Source: Lutibacter sp. A80
GTDB taxonomy: Bacteria; Bacteroidota; Bacteroidia; Flavobacteriales; Flavobacteriaceae
Assembly (NCBI RefSeq): GCF_022429645.1
Contig: NZ_CP092480.1
Location: 3,826,501-3,890,500 of the forward strand
Reading direction: 5' to 3'
DNA: 64,000 bases
Below the pieces are notes generated by a model. That model had not been told where the DNA came from, made no database searches, and saw only the letters and a program-made list of their open reading frames with translations. Position 1 is the stretch's first letter. Every line of letters begins with the position of its first letter. Of the stretch, positions 36,474 to 45,171 are shown in pieces. The translations under genes were made by a program, and so were the position numbers.

Positions 36474-36540
36474 ATTTTTACATTATAAAGTTAAAGTTTT
36501 AAAGTATAAATATTATAATTTGTTTTGTATTTTCGCCTTC

Positions 36541-37578
36541 ATGAATGTTTTAAGAATAATAGCGTATCCTTTTGCAATCTTGTATGGAATTATTACAAGT
36601 ATACGTAATTTTTTGTACGATATTAATGTTTTAAAATCTACAAAATTTAAAACACCTACAATTGTTGTTGGAAATTTAAGTGTTGGAGGCACTGGAAAAA
36701 CACCTCAAATTGAATATTTAATTAGGTTATTGCAAAACAATTATAAAATTGCTGTATTGAGTCGGGGATATAAACGAAAAAGTACTGGTTTTATAATTGC
36801 TGATAAAGACGCTACTGCCGAATTAATAGGAGATGAACCGTATCAGTTTTATAAAAAATTTAAAAATATTATAGTTTGTGTAGACGCTAATAGAACTAAT
36901 GCAATTCAGCAATTAGAACAGTTAGAATCTCCACCAGATGTTATTTTGTTAGATGATGCTTTTCAACATAGAAAAGTTGCTGGAGGTTTCAATATTTTAT
37001 TAACAGATTTTAATAATTTATATGTAAATGACTCGATGTTACCTACAGGTAATTTACGCGAACATAAATTTGGGGCAAAAAGAGCGCAACTTATTGTTGT
37101 AACTAAATGTCCTAAAAATCTTTCAAAAGAGGAACAATTTAAAATAACTAAAAAAATTAATCCAGCTAAAAATCAGCTTGTATTTTTTACTGCAATAGAT
37201 TATAATTCTAATTTACATGGTGATTCAGAGATAAATATAGACGAATTGCAATATTTTGAAGTTTTATTAGTTACAGGTATTGCAAATCCAACTCCTTTAA
37301 CCGATTTTTTAAAGGATAGAAGTATTGATTTTAAACATTTAAAATATCCAGATCATTATAATTTTAAGAGTCAGGATATCAGTAAAATAGAAGAGACGTT
37401 AAATAGCTTTAAATCAAAAAAGAAATTAGTTTTAACTACAGAAAAAGATTATGTTCGTATCTTTGATAAGGTTAAAAATTTACATTATATAAGTATAAAA
37501 TCATTTGTTATAAATTATAAAAATGATTTTGATAATAAAATAATAAATTATGTGGAACAAAGTACAGGAAACGGTTGA
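36541..37578 (+). CDS. lpxK: Tetraacyldisaccharide 4'-kinase
   Basis: Phosphorylates the 4' position of the lipid A disaccharide precursor at the inner membrane. 345 residues from ATG at 36541 (MNVLRIIAYPFAILYG); a longer frame begins at TTG 36520, but an imperfect -7 box (TATTTTCG, 36528-36535) lies in between. The Walker A loop is VGNLSVGGTGKTPQIEYL, and VILLDDAFQHRKV carries the conserved Asp-Asp-x-x-Gln-His. The N-terminal hydrophobic helix anchors it to the membrane. It overlaps the next gene by 29 bases. Confidence 0.95.
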   Translation: MNVLRIIAYPFAILYGIITSIRNFLYDINVLKSTKFKTPTIVVGNLSVGGTGKTPQIEYLIRLLQNNYKIAVLSRGYKRKSTGFIIADKDATAELIGDEPYQFYKKFKNIIVCVDANRTNAIQQLEQLESPPDVILLDDAFQHRKVAGGFNILLTDFNNLYVNDSMLPTGNLREHKFGAKRAQLIVVTKCPKNLSKEEQFKITKKINPAKNQLVFFTAIDYNSNLHGDSEINIDELQYFEVLLVTGIANPTPLTDFLKDRSIDFKHLKYPDHYNFKSQDISKIEETLNSFKSKKKLVLTTEKDYVRIFDKVKNLHYISIKSFVINYKNDFDNKIINYVEQSTGNG

Positions 37579-38359
37579 GTTTTTAAAGAATAAAGAGATA
37601 ACAACACCAGATTATGGAATAATTTTAGGAACTGGATTAGGTAATTTAGCTGATAAAATTGATGTTGAAGTTAGAATTCCTTATACTGAAATTCCAAATT
37701 TCCCAGTATCAACTGTTGAAGGACATTCGGGAGAGTTGATTTTTGGAATTTTAGGAGGAAAAAAAGTAGTAGCTATGAGAGGTCGTTTTCATTATTATGA
37801 AGGTTGGACTATGGAGCAAACTATTTTTCCGGTTAGAGTAATGAAATATTTAGGTGTTGAAAAATTAATTGTTTCTAATGCTTCGGGAGGTGTTAATCCA
37901 GCTTTTAAAGTAGGAGATATAATGATAATTACAGATCATATTAATTTAATGCCTGAGCATCCATTACATGGTAAAAATGATGTTCGTTTTGGTCCTCGAT
38001 TTGTTGATATGCACGAGGCTTATAGTAAAAAAATGATTACTAAAATGGAAGAGGTTGCACAAAAAATGGATGTTATAGTGCATAAAGGTATTTATTTAGC
38101 ATTACAAGGTCCTACATTTGAGACACCTGCAGAATATAAAATGGTGAAAATTTTAGGAGCAGATGCTGTTGGAATGTCTACAGTTCCAGAAGTTATTGTA
38201 GCTAAGCATATGGGAATGGAGTGTTTTGGTATTTCAGTAATTACCGATTTAGGAGTAGAAGGGATAGTTGAATCTGTATCTCATGAAGAGGTTCAAGAGG
38301 TAGCTAAAGTTTCAGAAAAAATTGTAGGTAAATTGGTCGAAGAATTTGTAAAATTATAA
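37550..38359 (+). CDS. Purine nucleoside phosphorylase
   Basis: A 269-residue enzyme of the trimeric PNP family (inosine/guanosine phosphorolysis). Phosphate and base-site motifs: GIILGTGLGNLADKI, VEGHSGELIFG, RGRFHYYEGW, VSNASGGVNPAF, ALQGPTFETPAEY, and GADAVGMSTVPEVIVAKHMG with the base-binding Asn region nearby (ISVITDLG). The ATG at 37550 lies inside the 3' end of lpxK, so it is translationally coupled to that gene. There is no obvious metabolic link between the two products. Confidence 0.95.
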   Translation: MWNKVQETVEFLKNKEITTPDYGIILGTGLGNLADKIDVEVRIPYTEIPNFPVSTVEGHSGELIFGILGGKKVVAMRGRFHYYEGWTMEQTIFPVRVMKYLGVEKLIVSNASGGVNPAFKVGDIMIITDHINLMPEHPLHGKNDVRFGPRFVDMHEAYSKKMITKMEEVAQKMDVIVHKGIYLALQGPTFETPAEYKMVKILGADAVGMSTVPEVIVAKHMGMECFGISVITDLGVEGIVESVSHEEVQEVAKVSEKIVGKLVEEFVKL

Positions 38360-38399
38360 TTTGGCATTATTTTAGTAGTTTAGCTTTAAAATATTATTT

Positions 38400-38876
38400 A
38401 TGAAGAGAGTTATTTTTTTAATATGTATTAACTTTATGGTTACTGGTTACGCACAAGATAATGTAGCAATGTACACCAATTCAGAAAGTATTTGGGAACA
38501 AGATTTCTCAATAGCTGAAAAACTAACAAAGTCTACAGATAAACCTATGATGATTTTTTTTACAGGTTCGGACTGGTGTGGGCCTTGTAAAATGTTAGTT
38601 GCAGATGTTTTTGAATCTGAAAAGTTTAAAAATGAATTTAAAGATGAATTTATTCTATATGAAGCTGATACTCCAAGAAATAAAAATTTAATAACAGGTT
38701 CTCAAAAAGTAGATAATGATAAGTTAAAGAAAAAGTATAATGTGAATTCTTTTCCAACTATTGTTGTTGTTAATGGTAAAGGAAAGGAAATAGCGAGAAA
38801 GAAAAGTTATAATTTAATGAGAGATACAAGTTATCACTTTTTGTTTTTTGAAGAAACACTTAAAAAATATAAATAA
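38400..38876 (+). CDS. Periplasmic thioredoxin-family protein
   Basis: 158 residues with a signal peptide (MKRVIFLICINFMVTGYAQ) and a thioredoxin domain with C60 and C63 in FFTGSDWCGPCKMLVADVF; the cis-proline region is NSFPTIVVVNGKGKE. The DsbD-gamma/thioredoxin_7 type is the closest match. It probably reduces disulfides in the periplasm or outer membrane. An imperfect -7 box (TAGCTTTA) lies just upstream, and a strong terminator follows directly. Confidence 0.9.
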   Translation: MKRVIFLICINFMVTGYAQDNVAMYTNSESIWEQDFSIAEKLTKSTDKPMMIFFTGSDWCGPCKMLVADVFESEKFKNEFKDEFILYEADTPRNKNLITGSQKVDNDKLKKKYNVNSFPTIVVVNGKGKEIARKKSYNLMRDTSYHFLFFEETLKKYK

Positions 38877-38880
38877 AAAA

Positions 38881-38905
38881 AATCCGCTTAAAAGCGGATT
38901 TTTTA
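38881..38905 (+). terminator. Terminator of the thioredoxin gene
   Basis: Stem AATCCGCTT (38881-38889) and AAGCGGATT (38892-38900), loop AA, followed by a T-run. The IS relic begins 11 bases after the T-run. Confidence 0.93.
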
Positions 38906-38913
38906 TTTATAAT

Positions 38914-38940
38914 TATGTCTCGTTCTGAAATAGAGATACA
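38914..38940 (+). repeat. Left inverted repeat of the IS relic
   Basis: Begins TATGTCTCGTTCTG and is closely similar to the left repeat of the intact element at 8561-8587. TGTC starts at 38916. Confidence 0.85.
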
Positions 38941-38951
38941 CTAAAAGAGTA

Positions 38952-39306
38952 ATGAAAACATCAAAAAAACACTCGATGTGTAAAGCGTACTCAAAAGATT
39001 ATTCGCTTTTTTTATACTTCACGTAGTAGAAAAAATAGAATAAGGTCAACTCAAAAGACTGGAAGTTTGTCATAAATAAGATATTCAATCTCGGTTCACT
39101 GTTACTCAATGGTTAAGGGAATATGGAGCCTTTGATTGGGGAAACCTACCTAAAGAAACCCTGTCGAATCATCCAAACAGAAAATACTAGAATTTGAGGC
39201 AAAAGTAAAACTACTTTAAAAGGAGAAATTTAGAGATGAACATCTTGCTGAACGTGCTGATAAGAAATTAACTTTATTTAATGTGCTAGAAGAAAAGAAT
39301 TAAATA
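38952..39306 (+). pseudogene. Remnant of transposase orfA
   Basis: From ATG at 38952 the frame reads MKTSKKHSMCKAYSKDYSL, similar to MKTSDKSGAAKRTQKDYSL of the intact OrfA, and stops after about 24 codons. Later stretches still match OrfA in shifted frames (for example VTQWLREYGAFDWG, and the region around EHLAERADKK). Not functional. Confidence 0.85.
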
Positions 39307-39354
39307 TAGCAAAAAGTATAAGGAACTTAGATATAAAGAAGAAACGAATTGAAG

Positions 39355-39441
39355 ATACTATAAAAATATATAATATATGTGAGGGTATTTACCTAATCAT
39401 ATGTTGATACCAATACAAATGAACTTTCAAAACAAACAAAA
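39355..39441 (+). pseudogene. Remnant of the 3' end of transposase orfB
   Basis: The bases around 39355-39430 match the last part of the intact orfB (the region encoding IEIYNNIRPHLS and TPIQMHAQ). The DDE core is absent, so the deletion removed it. Confidence 0.75.
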
Positions 39442-39468
39442 AAAGCTGAACAATAATTGTTCAGCTTT
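39442..39468 (-). terminator. Hairpin at the right end of the IS relic, probable terminator for the OmpA-family gene
   Basis: Stem AAAGCTGAACAAT (39442-39454) and its exact complement (39456-39468). On the minus strand it is followed by a T-run. It lies 57 bases past the OmpA-family stop, where no other terminator is visible. Confidence 0.75.
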
Positions 39469-39487
39469 AATTAATCTTTTAATAATC

Positions 39488-39514
39488 TGTATAGGCTATT
39501 TAAGACTAGACATT
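39488..39514 (-). repeat. Right inverted repeat of the IS relic
   Basis: Plus-strand bases begin TGTATAGGCTATTTAAG; the match to the right repeat of the intact element (9931-9957) is 23-24 of 27 by eye. Confidence 0.85.
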
Positions 39515-39524
39515 AAGAGATTTA

Positions 39525-40760
39525 TTATTGATTAATAACTCTAAATGTAGTTCTTCTGTTAGCTCTGTGTTCTCTTTCAGTACAAGAAACACCATCAGAA
39601 CATCTGTTAGTTAATTTAGTTTCACCAAAACCATTAGCAGTTAATTGACTTGGGTTAATTCCTTTAGAAATTAAGTAATTAGAAACAGCCATTGCTCTTC
39701 TTTCAGATAAATCTTGATTGCTTTCTTTTGTTCCTCTAGAATCTGTGTGAGATTCTAATGCAACTGCTACTCCAGTTCTTAAAACAGGTAATAAACGAGT
39801 GTCTATTATATTTTTAGCTTCAGCAGTTAATGTAGCACTTGCTAAATTCCAGTTGATAGGTAAAATACTATTTTCTGTTAATTCACAATCAACTTCTTTC
39901 CAAGATGTTAAACCACCTTTTTTAACTAAAACTTCTTTAGTTACAGTTTTATACTCTGCAGGTACAGTAACAACTTTTTCAGTAGCATCACTTACTAATA
40001 CAACTTTAGATATTGTTTCATATTCAGCAGGAATATCAATAGTTCTTGTAGTTGGAGGAGTTACCATAACAGTTTTTTTAACAACTTTAGTTACTTCAGG
40101 AATTTCAATTTTTCTTGTAGTAGGTTGGTTTGCAACAACTGTTTTTTTGTAAGTTTTATTAAATCCAGGAACAGCAGTTCTTTGTGTATGTGCATCTACA
40201 TCCAATTTAGTTAGAGGAACAGTAGTGTATTCTGCAGGGATTGGTTTGTAACACCAGTATCTACAATCGTTTGGATCGCTAGATTCACAATCAGGAGCTA
40301 CATCGCTCATTTGCCAAACTGCAGTTGCAGGTTTAATTTCAATTGTTTCAGAATCTGGTTTAAAAGTAGCAGGAATTACGCTTAATTTTGAAGCATCTTC
40401 TTTAGCTGTATATGTTAAAGTTTCTGAACCAAAAGTTCCAGGTATTGTTTCTAATTTATAACTAGCTTCTTTAACAACAACTACAACATCTCTAGTTTCG
40501 TAAACTGCTGGTACAATTTCTAAACGTTGACTAGCTTCTTTAACAAGAACTCTTTCTGTAACAGTTTTGTATTTAGCAGGAATAGTAGTAATTTTTTTGT
40601 AAGCAGCTTTTGTTTCAATAGTTACATCTTCATTTTTCCAAATATCTGGTGTTTTACAACGAACATAGCATTTTCCAGGTTCTGGGTTTGTTGGTAGATC
40701 TTGTGCAAATGCAGTTGCTCCAAAAACCAATAAGGTAATAGAAAATAATACTTTTTTCAT
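39525..40760 (-). CDS. OmpA-family outer membrane/peptidoglycan-binding protein with IPA-type repeats
   Basis: About 411 residues from ATG at 40760 (MKKVLFSITLLVFGATAFAQ, a signal peptide); ATG four codons earlier is possible. Residues about 40-290 consist of repeats of the pattern IPA-x-Y-x-T-V ... VLVK-x-A, such as IPAKYKTVTERVLVKEAS and VPAEYKTVTKEVLVKKG, alternating with an insert containing four cysteines (PDCESSDPNDCRYWCYKP). The C-terminal OmpA domain (about 300-411) has LESHTDSRGTKESNQDLSERR and NGFGETKL, the diaminopimelate-binding residues. It links the outer membrane region to peptidoglycan. A 9-bp hairpin lies in the 5' leader. Confidence 0.9.
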   Translation of the reverse strand: MKKVLFSITLLVFGATAFAQDLPTNPEPGKCYVRCKTPDIWKNEDVTIETKAAYKKITTIPAKYKTVTERVLVKEASQRLEIVPAVYETRDVVVVVKEASYKLETIPGTFGSETLTYTAKEDASKLSVIPATFKPDSETIEIKPATAVWQMSDVAPDCESSDPNDCRYWCYKPIPAEYTTVPLTKLDVDAHTQRTAVPGFNKTYKKTVVANQPTTRKIEIPEVTKVVKKTVMVTPPTTRTIDIPAEYETISKVVLVSDATEKVVTVPAEYKTVTKEVLVKKGGLTSWKEVDCELTENSILPINWNLASATLTAEAKNIIDTRLLPVLRTGVAVALESHTDSRGTKESNQDLSERRAMAVSNYLISKGINPSQLTANGFGETKLTNRCSDGVSCTEREHRANRRTTFRVINQ

Positions 40761-40787
40761 TTTTTTTAGCATTTAATTAGGTTAATT

Positions 40788-40808
40788 CTGTTTAGATTTT
40801 CTAAACAG
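40788..40808 (-). promoter_or_regulatory. Hairpin in the leader of the OmpA-family gene
   Basis: Perfect 9-base stem CTGTTTAGA (40788-40796) and TCTAAACAG (40800-40808) with a three-base loop, 28 bases upstream of the likely ATG. It has no T-run and so is not a terminator. It may be an mRNA-stabilising hairpin or a protein site. Confidence 0.5.
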
Positions 40809-40891
40809 TATAATTATGACACAAAACAATTTAATAAGTCACAATCACTAACAAAAATAGTTAAAATTCTTAAAAAAATGTTAAAAAAGTA

Positions 40892-41785
40892 TTATAAGTT
40901 TTTAAAATATAAGCTTTTAACTATACCATCTGCAAGTCCAATTTTAGGAACATATACTTTTTTAGCATTGCTCCATTTCATTGCAGATAGGTAAATTTTT
41001 GTAGCAGGTATTATAACATCGGCTCTATCAGGGTTTAGATCGAGCTCAGTGATTCGTTCTTCAAAAGACATTTTTTTTAGAAATTGATATTGTGCTTTCA
41101 TATAAATTAATGAAAGTGGTTTACCTATAGTTTTGCCTGAAAGTTTAAATATTTTATTAATATTTCCTCCGGAACCAATTAATATTGGTTTATTTAATTT
41201 TTTTGTGTTTGCTTTTATCCAAACTTCCATACTTTCCCAAACATCTTTAAAAGATTTTTGTTTGTTAAGTAAGCGGACAGTACCTATTTTAAATGATTTT
41301 GAATTGATTATTTTTCCATTTGAAAAGATTGTTATTTCTGTACTTCCTCCACCAACATCTACATATACATAAGACTTGTCGGTTTTAATAATATTGGTTA
41401 AATCTGTAGAGAAAATTATTGCCGCTTCTTTTTTACCGTCTATTAAATTTATTTTAACGGCTGTTTTTTCAAAAATTTCAGCTACAACTTCTTGTCCATT
41501 TTTTGCTTCTCGCATAGCGGAAGTTGCACAGGCATAATAATTTTCAACTCCATGTACCTCCATTAATAGTTTAAAAGCTTTTAAAGCTTTAATCATTCTA
41601 TTTTTATTGGCTTGTGAGATGCTACCTTTTAAAAAAGTGTCAGCTCCTAAACGGATTGGTACACGAACTAATGCCGATTTTTTAAAACTAGGATGTTCGC
41701 TGTTTTTATCTGTAATTATATTTGCTACTAATAATCTAATGGCATTTGATCCAATGTCTATACCTGCAAGCTTTTCAATTTTCAA
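40892..41785 (-). CDS. ppx: Exopolyphosphatase (Ppx/GppA family)
   Basis: A 297-residue enzyme with the ASKHA fold, which hydrolyses polyphosphate or pppGpp. The phosphate-1 motif is AGIDIGSNAIRLLVANI, the phosphate-2 motif YVDVGGGSTEITIF, and the adenosine-like motif GSGGNINKIFKL. It lacks the C-terminal HD domain of the long enzymes, as expected for this length. It starts 7 bases after the sixA stop, so both are on one message. A Ppx beside a phosphohistidine phosphatase is common in this phylum. Confidence 0.92.
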   Translation of the reverse strand: MKIEKLAGIDIGSNAIRLLVANIITDKNSEHPSFKKSALVRVPIRLGADTFLKGSISQANKNRMIKALKAFKLLMEVHGVENYYACATSAMREAKNGQEVVAEIFEKTAVKINLIDGKKEAAIIFSTDLTNIIKTDKSYVYVDVGGGSTEITIFSNGKIINSKSFKIGTVRLLNKQKSFKDVWESMEVWIKANTKKLNKPILIGSGGNINKIFKLSGKTIGKPLSLIYMKAQYQFLKKMSFEERITELDLNPDRADVIIPATKIYLSAMKWSNAKKVYVPKIGLADGIVKSLYFKNL

Positions 41786-41792
41786 AATAATA

Positions 41793-42281
41793 TTATTTAT
41801 AATTTTTAGGAAATTCAGTTAAAATTGTTTTACCGTTTTTTATGTTTTTCCAGTGATTTGTATCAAATTTAATTCCAATAACACCGCATGTTGGCACATG
41901 GTCTAATTGTATGCTTCCAAATTTATTTACAAAATCACTAATACCGTGATCGTGACTAAAAATAATGGCAGAATCAAAACCATCGTCTAAAGCTTTTACG
42001 GTTTTAATTAAATAGCCATCACTAAAATTGTATAGTGATTTGCTGATTTTTAAATTAGCTAAAGGATAATTAAAAGTGTAGCTAAAAATCATTCCGGTAT
42101 GTAATGCTCTGTTTGCACAGCTTGAAATAAAAACATCTGGAGTTGCTATTTTTTTTAGCAAGACATTTGAAACTAGGTAGGCATCGTTAATTCCTCTTTT
42201 TTTTAGAGGGCGATCTATGTCTTTAATGCCTTCGTATTTCCAAGAAGATTTTGCGTGTCTAACTATATAAAGTGTTTTCAT
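41793..42281 (-). CDS. sixA: SixA-type phosphohistidine phosphatase
   Basis: A 162-residue histidine phosphatase. The catalytic RHG-type motif is R8-H9 in LYIVRHAKSSWK, and the second histidine lies in FSHDHGISDFVNKFG. SixA removes phosphate from histidine in phosphotransfer proteins. It is upstream of ppx with a 7-base gap and downstream of pdxH. Confidence 0.9.
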   Translation of the reverse strand: MKTLYIVRHAKSSWKYEGIKDIDRPLKKRGINDAYLVSNVLLKKIATPDVFISSCANRALHTGMIFSYTFNYPLANLKISKSLYNFSDGYLIKTVKALDDGFDSAIIFSHDHGISDFVNKFGSIQLDHVPTCGVIGIKFDTNHWKNIKNGKTILTEFPKNYK

Positions 42282-42313
42282 GGTTTTGGGTAGTTGAGTT
42301 TCAAGTTTATAAA

Positions 42314-42961
42314 TTAAGGTGCTAATCGTTCAATTTTCCAATCGTAATTTTCTTGTAATGTATATCTTATTCTATCGTGCATTCTATTAGGTCTACCTTG
42401 CCAGAATTCTATACTTATTGGTCTAACAATATATCCTCCCCAATTTTTAGGTCTTGTAATTTCTTTATTTTCGAATTGTTTTTCAAAAGAAGCCAATTTA
42501 TCATCTAAATATTTACGTGAAGGAACTGGTTCACTTTGATCTGAAGCCCAAGCGCCTAGTTTACTTCCATCGGGTCTTGATTCAAAATATCCATCAGACA
42601 TGTTTTCTGAAATTTTTTCAGCAACACCTTTTATAATTACTTGACGTTCTGTATTATGCCATAAAAAAGACAAGCAGACATTAGGGTTGTTTTCTATAGC
42701 TTTTCCTTTTTCACTATTGTAGTTTGTATAAAAAATAAAACCTTCCCAAGTGTATTTTTTAAGTAATACAGCTCTACTTTTTGGAAAACCATCGGAACCA
42801 ATAGTGGCTACTGTCATAGCATTTGTTTCTGCATCTCCTCCAAAATTTTCAACTTCATAAAACCATTTTTGAAATAACTCCATAGGGTTTTCAGAAATAT
42901 CTTTTCTTGAAAGTTCAATTTTTTGATAGTTTCTTCGATAATTACTTAAATCAGTTTCCAT
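42314..42961 (-). CDS. pdxH: Pyridoxamine 5'-phosphate oxidase
   Basis: FMN enzyme that makes pyridoxal phosphate from pyridoxine or pyridoxamine phosphate. 215 residues, standard. Signature segments: SRAVLLKKYTWEGFIFYTNY (FMN), SEKGKAIENNPNVCLSFLWH, QVIIKGVAEKIS, ESRPDGSKLGAWASDQSE, and the C-terminal EFWQGRPNRMHDRI with ERLAP at the end. The spacing to sixA (32 bases) suggests joint transcription. Confidence 0.97.
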   Translation of the reverse strand: METDLSNYRRNYQKIELSRKDISENPMELFQKWFYEVENFGGDAETNAMTVATIGSDGFPKSRAVLLKKYTWEGFIFYTNYNSEKGKAIENNPNVCLSFLWHNTERQVIIKGVAEKISENMSDGYFESRPDGSKLGAWASDQSEPVPSRKYLDDKLASFEKQFENKEITRPKNWGGYIVRPISIEFWQGRPNRMHDRIRYTLQENYDWKIERLAP

Positions 42962-43011
42962 AGTGTAAAATTAAAAAATCTTTTAATGTTTTAAATTCTT
43001 TTAAAAAGTAT

Positions 43012-44475
43012 TTACGAATTCGTTTTTTTAATTAATAACAATCCTAAAAATGTAATAGATCCGTTAATAATTAAAAGTTCATAACCAAATATATAACCAT
43101 TTAAAAGTGTTTCGGAATACATATTAATAAAATATGTTGCAATTACAGAAAAAACGCTTACAATCCATACATATTTGTCTTTAATAGCAATTTTTGTAAA
43201 TATTCCAAAGGTAAACAAACCTAATAAAGGACCATAAGTGTAAGATACAATTTGCAATAAACTATTAATAACATTGTCGTTTAAAACATATTTAAAACTT
43301 ACAATTACTAGTATTAATATAATTGAAATTACTACATGAATTATTTTTCTAGTTAATTTTTGTTTAGATTTTACGTTGTTTTCAATGTCTAAAAAATCTA
43401 CGCAAAAAGATGTTGTTAAGGAGGTTAATGCACTATCTGCACTAGAATAAGCTGCAGCGATTAAACCTAATATAAATACAGTTCCAATGGTAATACCTAA
43501 ATGGCTGTTTAATGCAATTTCTGGATACAATAAATCTGTTTTAATGGCTCCATCAACTGTTGGAATTTGAATGCCAAGTTTGTTTGCATAGATAAATAAT
43601 AAAGCTCCTAGCGTTAAAAAAATAAAATTTACTACTATTAAAATAAAACCGAGTGAAATAACATTCCATTGAGATTCTTTTATGTTTTTACAGGTTAAGT
43701 TTTTTTGCATCATATCTTGATCTAAACCTGTCATAGCAATGGTTATAAACATACCTCCAAAGAATGATTTTATCAAGTGATTTTTATCGTTAAAATTATC
43801 TGTAAAAATTATTCTACTATAACTCTTAAATTCAGGAGAAGTAAAAACATCTGCCAAAGACCAATTTAAATTATTGATAATTATAAATATTGTGGCAAAA
43901 ACTGCAATTAACATAAACAGAGTCTGCAGGGTATCTGTCCAAACTATTGTTTTAATTCCTCCTTTAAAAGTATAAATCCAAATTAAAAGAACCGAAAAAA
44001 TTACAGTAATTTCAAAGGGTATATTCCAAGCATCAAAAATAAAATATTGAAGTACAGAAGTTACTAAAAACAATCGAAATGAAGCAATTAATACTCTTGA
44101 TATAAAAAAGAAAAATGCACCAGTTTTATGTGAGTGAGTTCCAAATCGGAGTTTTAAAAATTCGTAGATAGAAGTGATTTTTAAATTATAATAAATGGGG
44201 ATAAGCACGTAAGCAATTACAAAATACCCAAATAAATATCCAATAACAATTTGCAAATAACTAAACTGCGATCCTTGTACTAAGCCCGGAACCGAGATAA
44301 AAGTAACACCTGATAATGATGCGCCTATCATACCAAAAGCAACAATATACCAAGGGGATTTTCTATTAGCTTTAAAAAAAGTGTCGTTAGAATCGTTTTT
44401 ACCTGTAAAATAGGCAATAGCTAAAAGTACACAAAAATAGACAGCGATTAGCAAAAGAATGTAAATTGGTTGCAT
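43012..44475 (-). CDS. Sodium:solute symporter family protein
   Basis: A 487-residue inner membrane protein with about 13 hydrophobic helices of the SSS family, which imports solutes with sodium. Typical segments: [18 protein letters not shown] (helix 2), [39 protein letters not shown], and [22 protein letters not shown] (helix with the sodium site). The substrate cannot be assigned; relatives annotated as sialic acid, proline or sugar carriers share these features. It lies 50 bases from pdxH, and its promoter region faces recR. Confidence 0.9.
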   Translation of the reverse strand: MQPIYILLLIAVYFCVLLAIAYFTGKNDSNDTFFKANRKSPWYIVAFGMIGASLSGVTFISVPGLVQGSQFSYLQIVIGYLFGYFVIAYVLIPIYYNLKITSIYEFLKLRFGTHSHKTGAFFFFISRVLIASFRLFLVTSVLQYFIFDAWNIPFEITVIFSVLLIWIYTFKGGIKTIVWTDTLQTLFMLIAVFATIFIIINNLNWSLADVFTSPEFKSYSRIIFTDNFNDKNHLIKSFFGGMFITIAMTGLDQDMMQKNLTCKNIKESQWNVISLGFILIVVNFIFLTLGALLFIYANKLGIQIPTVDGAIKTDLLYPEIALNSHLGITIGTVFILGLIAAAYSSADSALTSLTTSFCVDFLDIENNVKSKQKLTRKIIHVVISIILILVIVSFKYVLNDNVINSLLQIVSYTYGPLLGLFTFGIFTKIAIKDKYVWIVSVFSVIATYFINMYSETLLNGYIFGYELLIINGSITFLGLLLIKKTNS

Positions 44476-44519
44476 TTACTAGTTTTAATAGTTTACAGAG
44501 AACAAAGAAACTAAAATTA

Positions 44520-44549
44520 TTGAGAATATCGTTTGAAATTGTACATTTG
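44520..44549 (+). promoter_or_regulatory. Consensus promoter of recR, four bases from the ATG
   Basis: TTG at 44520-44522, 19 bases, TACATTTG at 44542-44549, then four bases and the ATG at 44554. This implies a leaderless or nearly leaderless recR message. Confidence 0.75.
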
Positions 44550-44553
44550 CGAA

Positions 44554-45165
44554 ATGAATTTTTCGTCTAAACTTTTGGAAAATGCTGTGAATGAAGTCTC
44601 TCAATTACCAGGAATTGGTAAAAGAACGGCATTGCGGCTGGTTTTACATTTATTAAAGCAGCCAGCAGCACATACACACCAATTAGCTGGTGCATTAACT
44701 AATTTAGTTGATGAAATTAAATTATGTAAAAAATGTCATAATATTTCTGATGTAGAAATTTGTGAAATTTGTGCAAATCCATCACGAAATGAAGAAATTA
44801 TTTGTGTTGTTGAAGATGTTAGAGATGTAATGGCCATAGAAAACACGTCTCGTTTTAAAGGATTATATCATGTTTTAGGTGGTAAAATATCTCCAATTGA
44901 AGGTGTTGGTCCACAAAATTTAACAATAGATAGTTTAATCGATAAAGTAAAAAGTGGAGTTGTTAAAGAAGTAATTTTTGCTTTAAGTTCCACTATTGAA
45001 GGAGATACTACCAATTTTTATATTTTTAAACAGTTAGAAAAATATGCTATTAAAACTTCAACAATAGCAAGAGGTATTGCTGTTGGAGATGAATTAGAAT
45101 ATGCCGATGAGGTAACATTAGGAAGAAGTATTGTAAATAGAATTCCTTTTGAAAATTCACTGTAA
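44554..45165 (+). CDS. recR: Recombination protein RecR
   Basis: Part of the RecFOR system that loads RecA at gaps. 203 residues from ATG at 44554 ([20 protein letters not shown]). The helix-hairpin-helix is at [17 protein letters not shown], the four-cysteine zinc finger at [16 protein letters not shown] (intact here), and the Toprim domain with [15 protein letters not shown] and [17 protein letters not shown] frame start 7 codons earlier would lie in the promoter. The glycosyltransferase gene follows after 6 bases. Confidence 0.97.
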   Translation: MNFSSKLLENAVNEVSQLPGIGKRTALRLVLHLLKQPAAHTHQLAGALTNLVDEIKLCKKCHNISDVEICEICANPSRNEEIICVVEDVRDVMAIENTSRFKGLYHVLGGKISPIEGVGPQNLTIDSLIDKVKSGVVKEVIFALSSTIEGDTTNFYIFKQLEKYAIKTSTIARGIAVGDELEYADEVTLGRSIVNRIPFENSL

Positions 45166-45171
45166 AATTTT

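Larger units (their letters stand above)
38916..39512 (+). mobile_element. Decayed IS3-family element with an internal deletion (597 bp)
   Basis: Relative of the intact IS at 8563, keeping both ends. TTA at 38913-38915 and TTA at 39513-39515 form a 3-base target duplication. About 800 bases are missing, mainly most of orfB, and the rest is broken by stops and frameshifts. It sits just past the terminator of the thioredoxin gene, in the gap to a convergent gene, the same setting as the intact copy. The two copies differ at many positions, so this insertion is old. Confidence 0.9.

Noticed and set aside
39799..40152. A 117-codon open frame opposite the OmpA-family gene
   Set aside because: Mirror of the Val/Thr repeat region; hydrophobic only because of the reverse complement of repeat codons.
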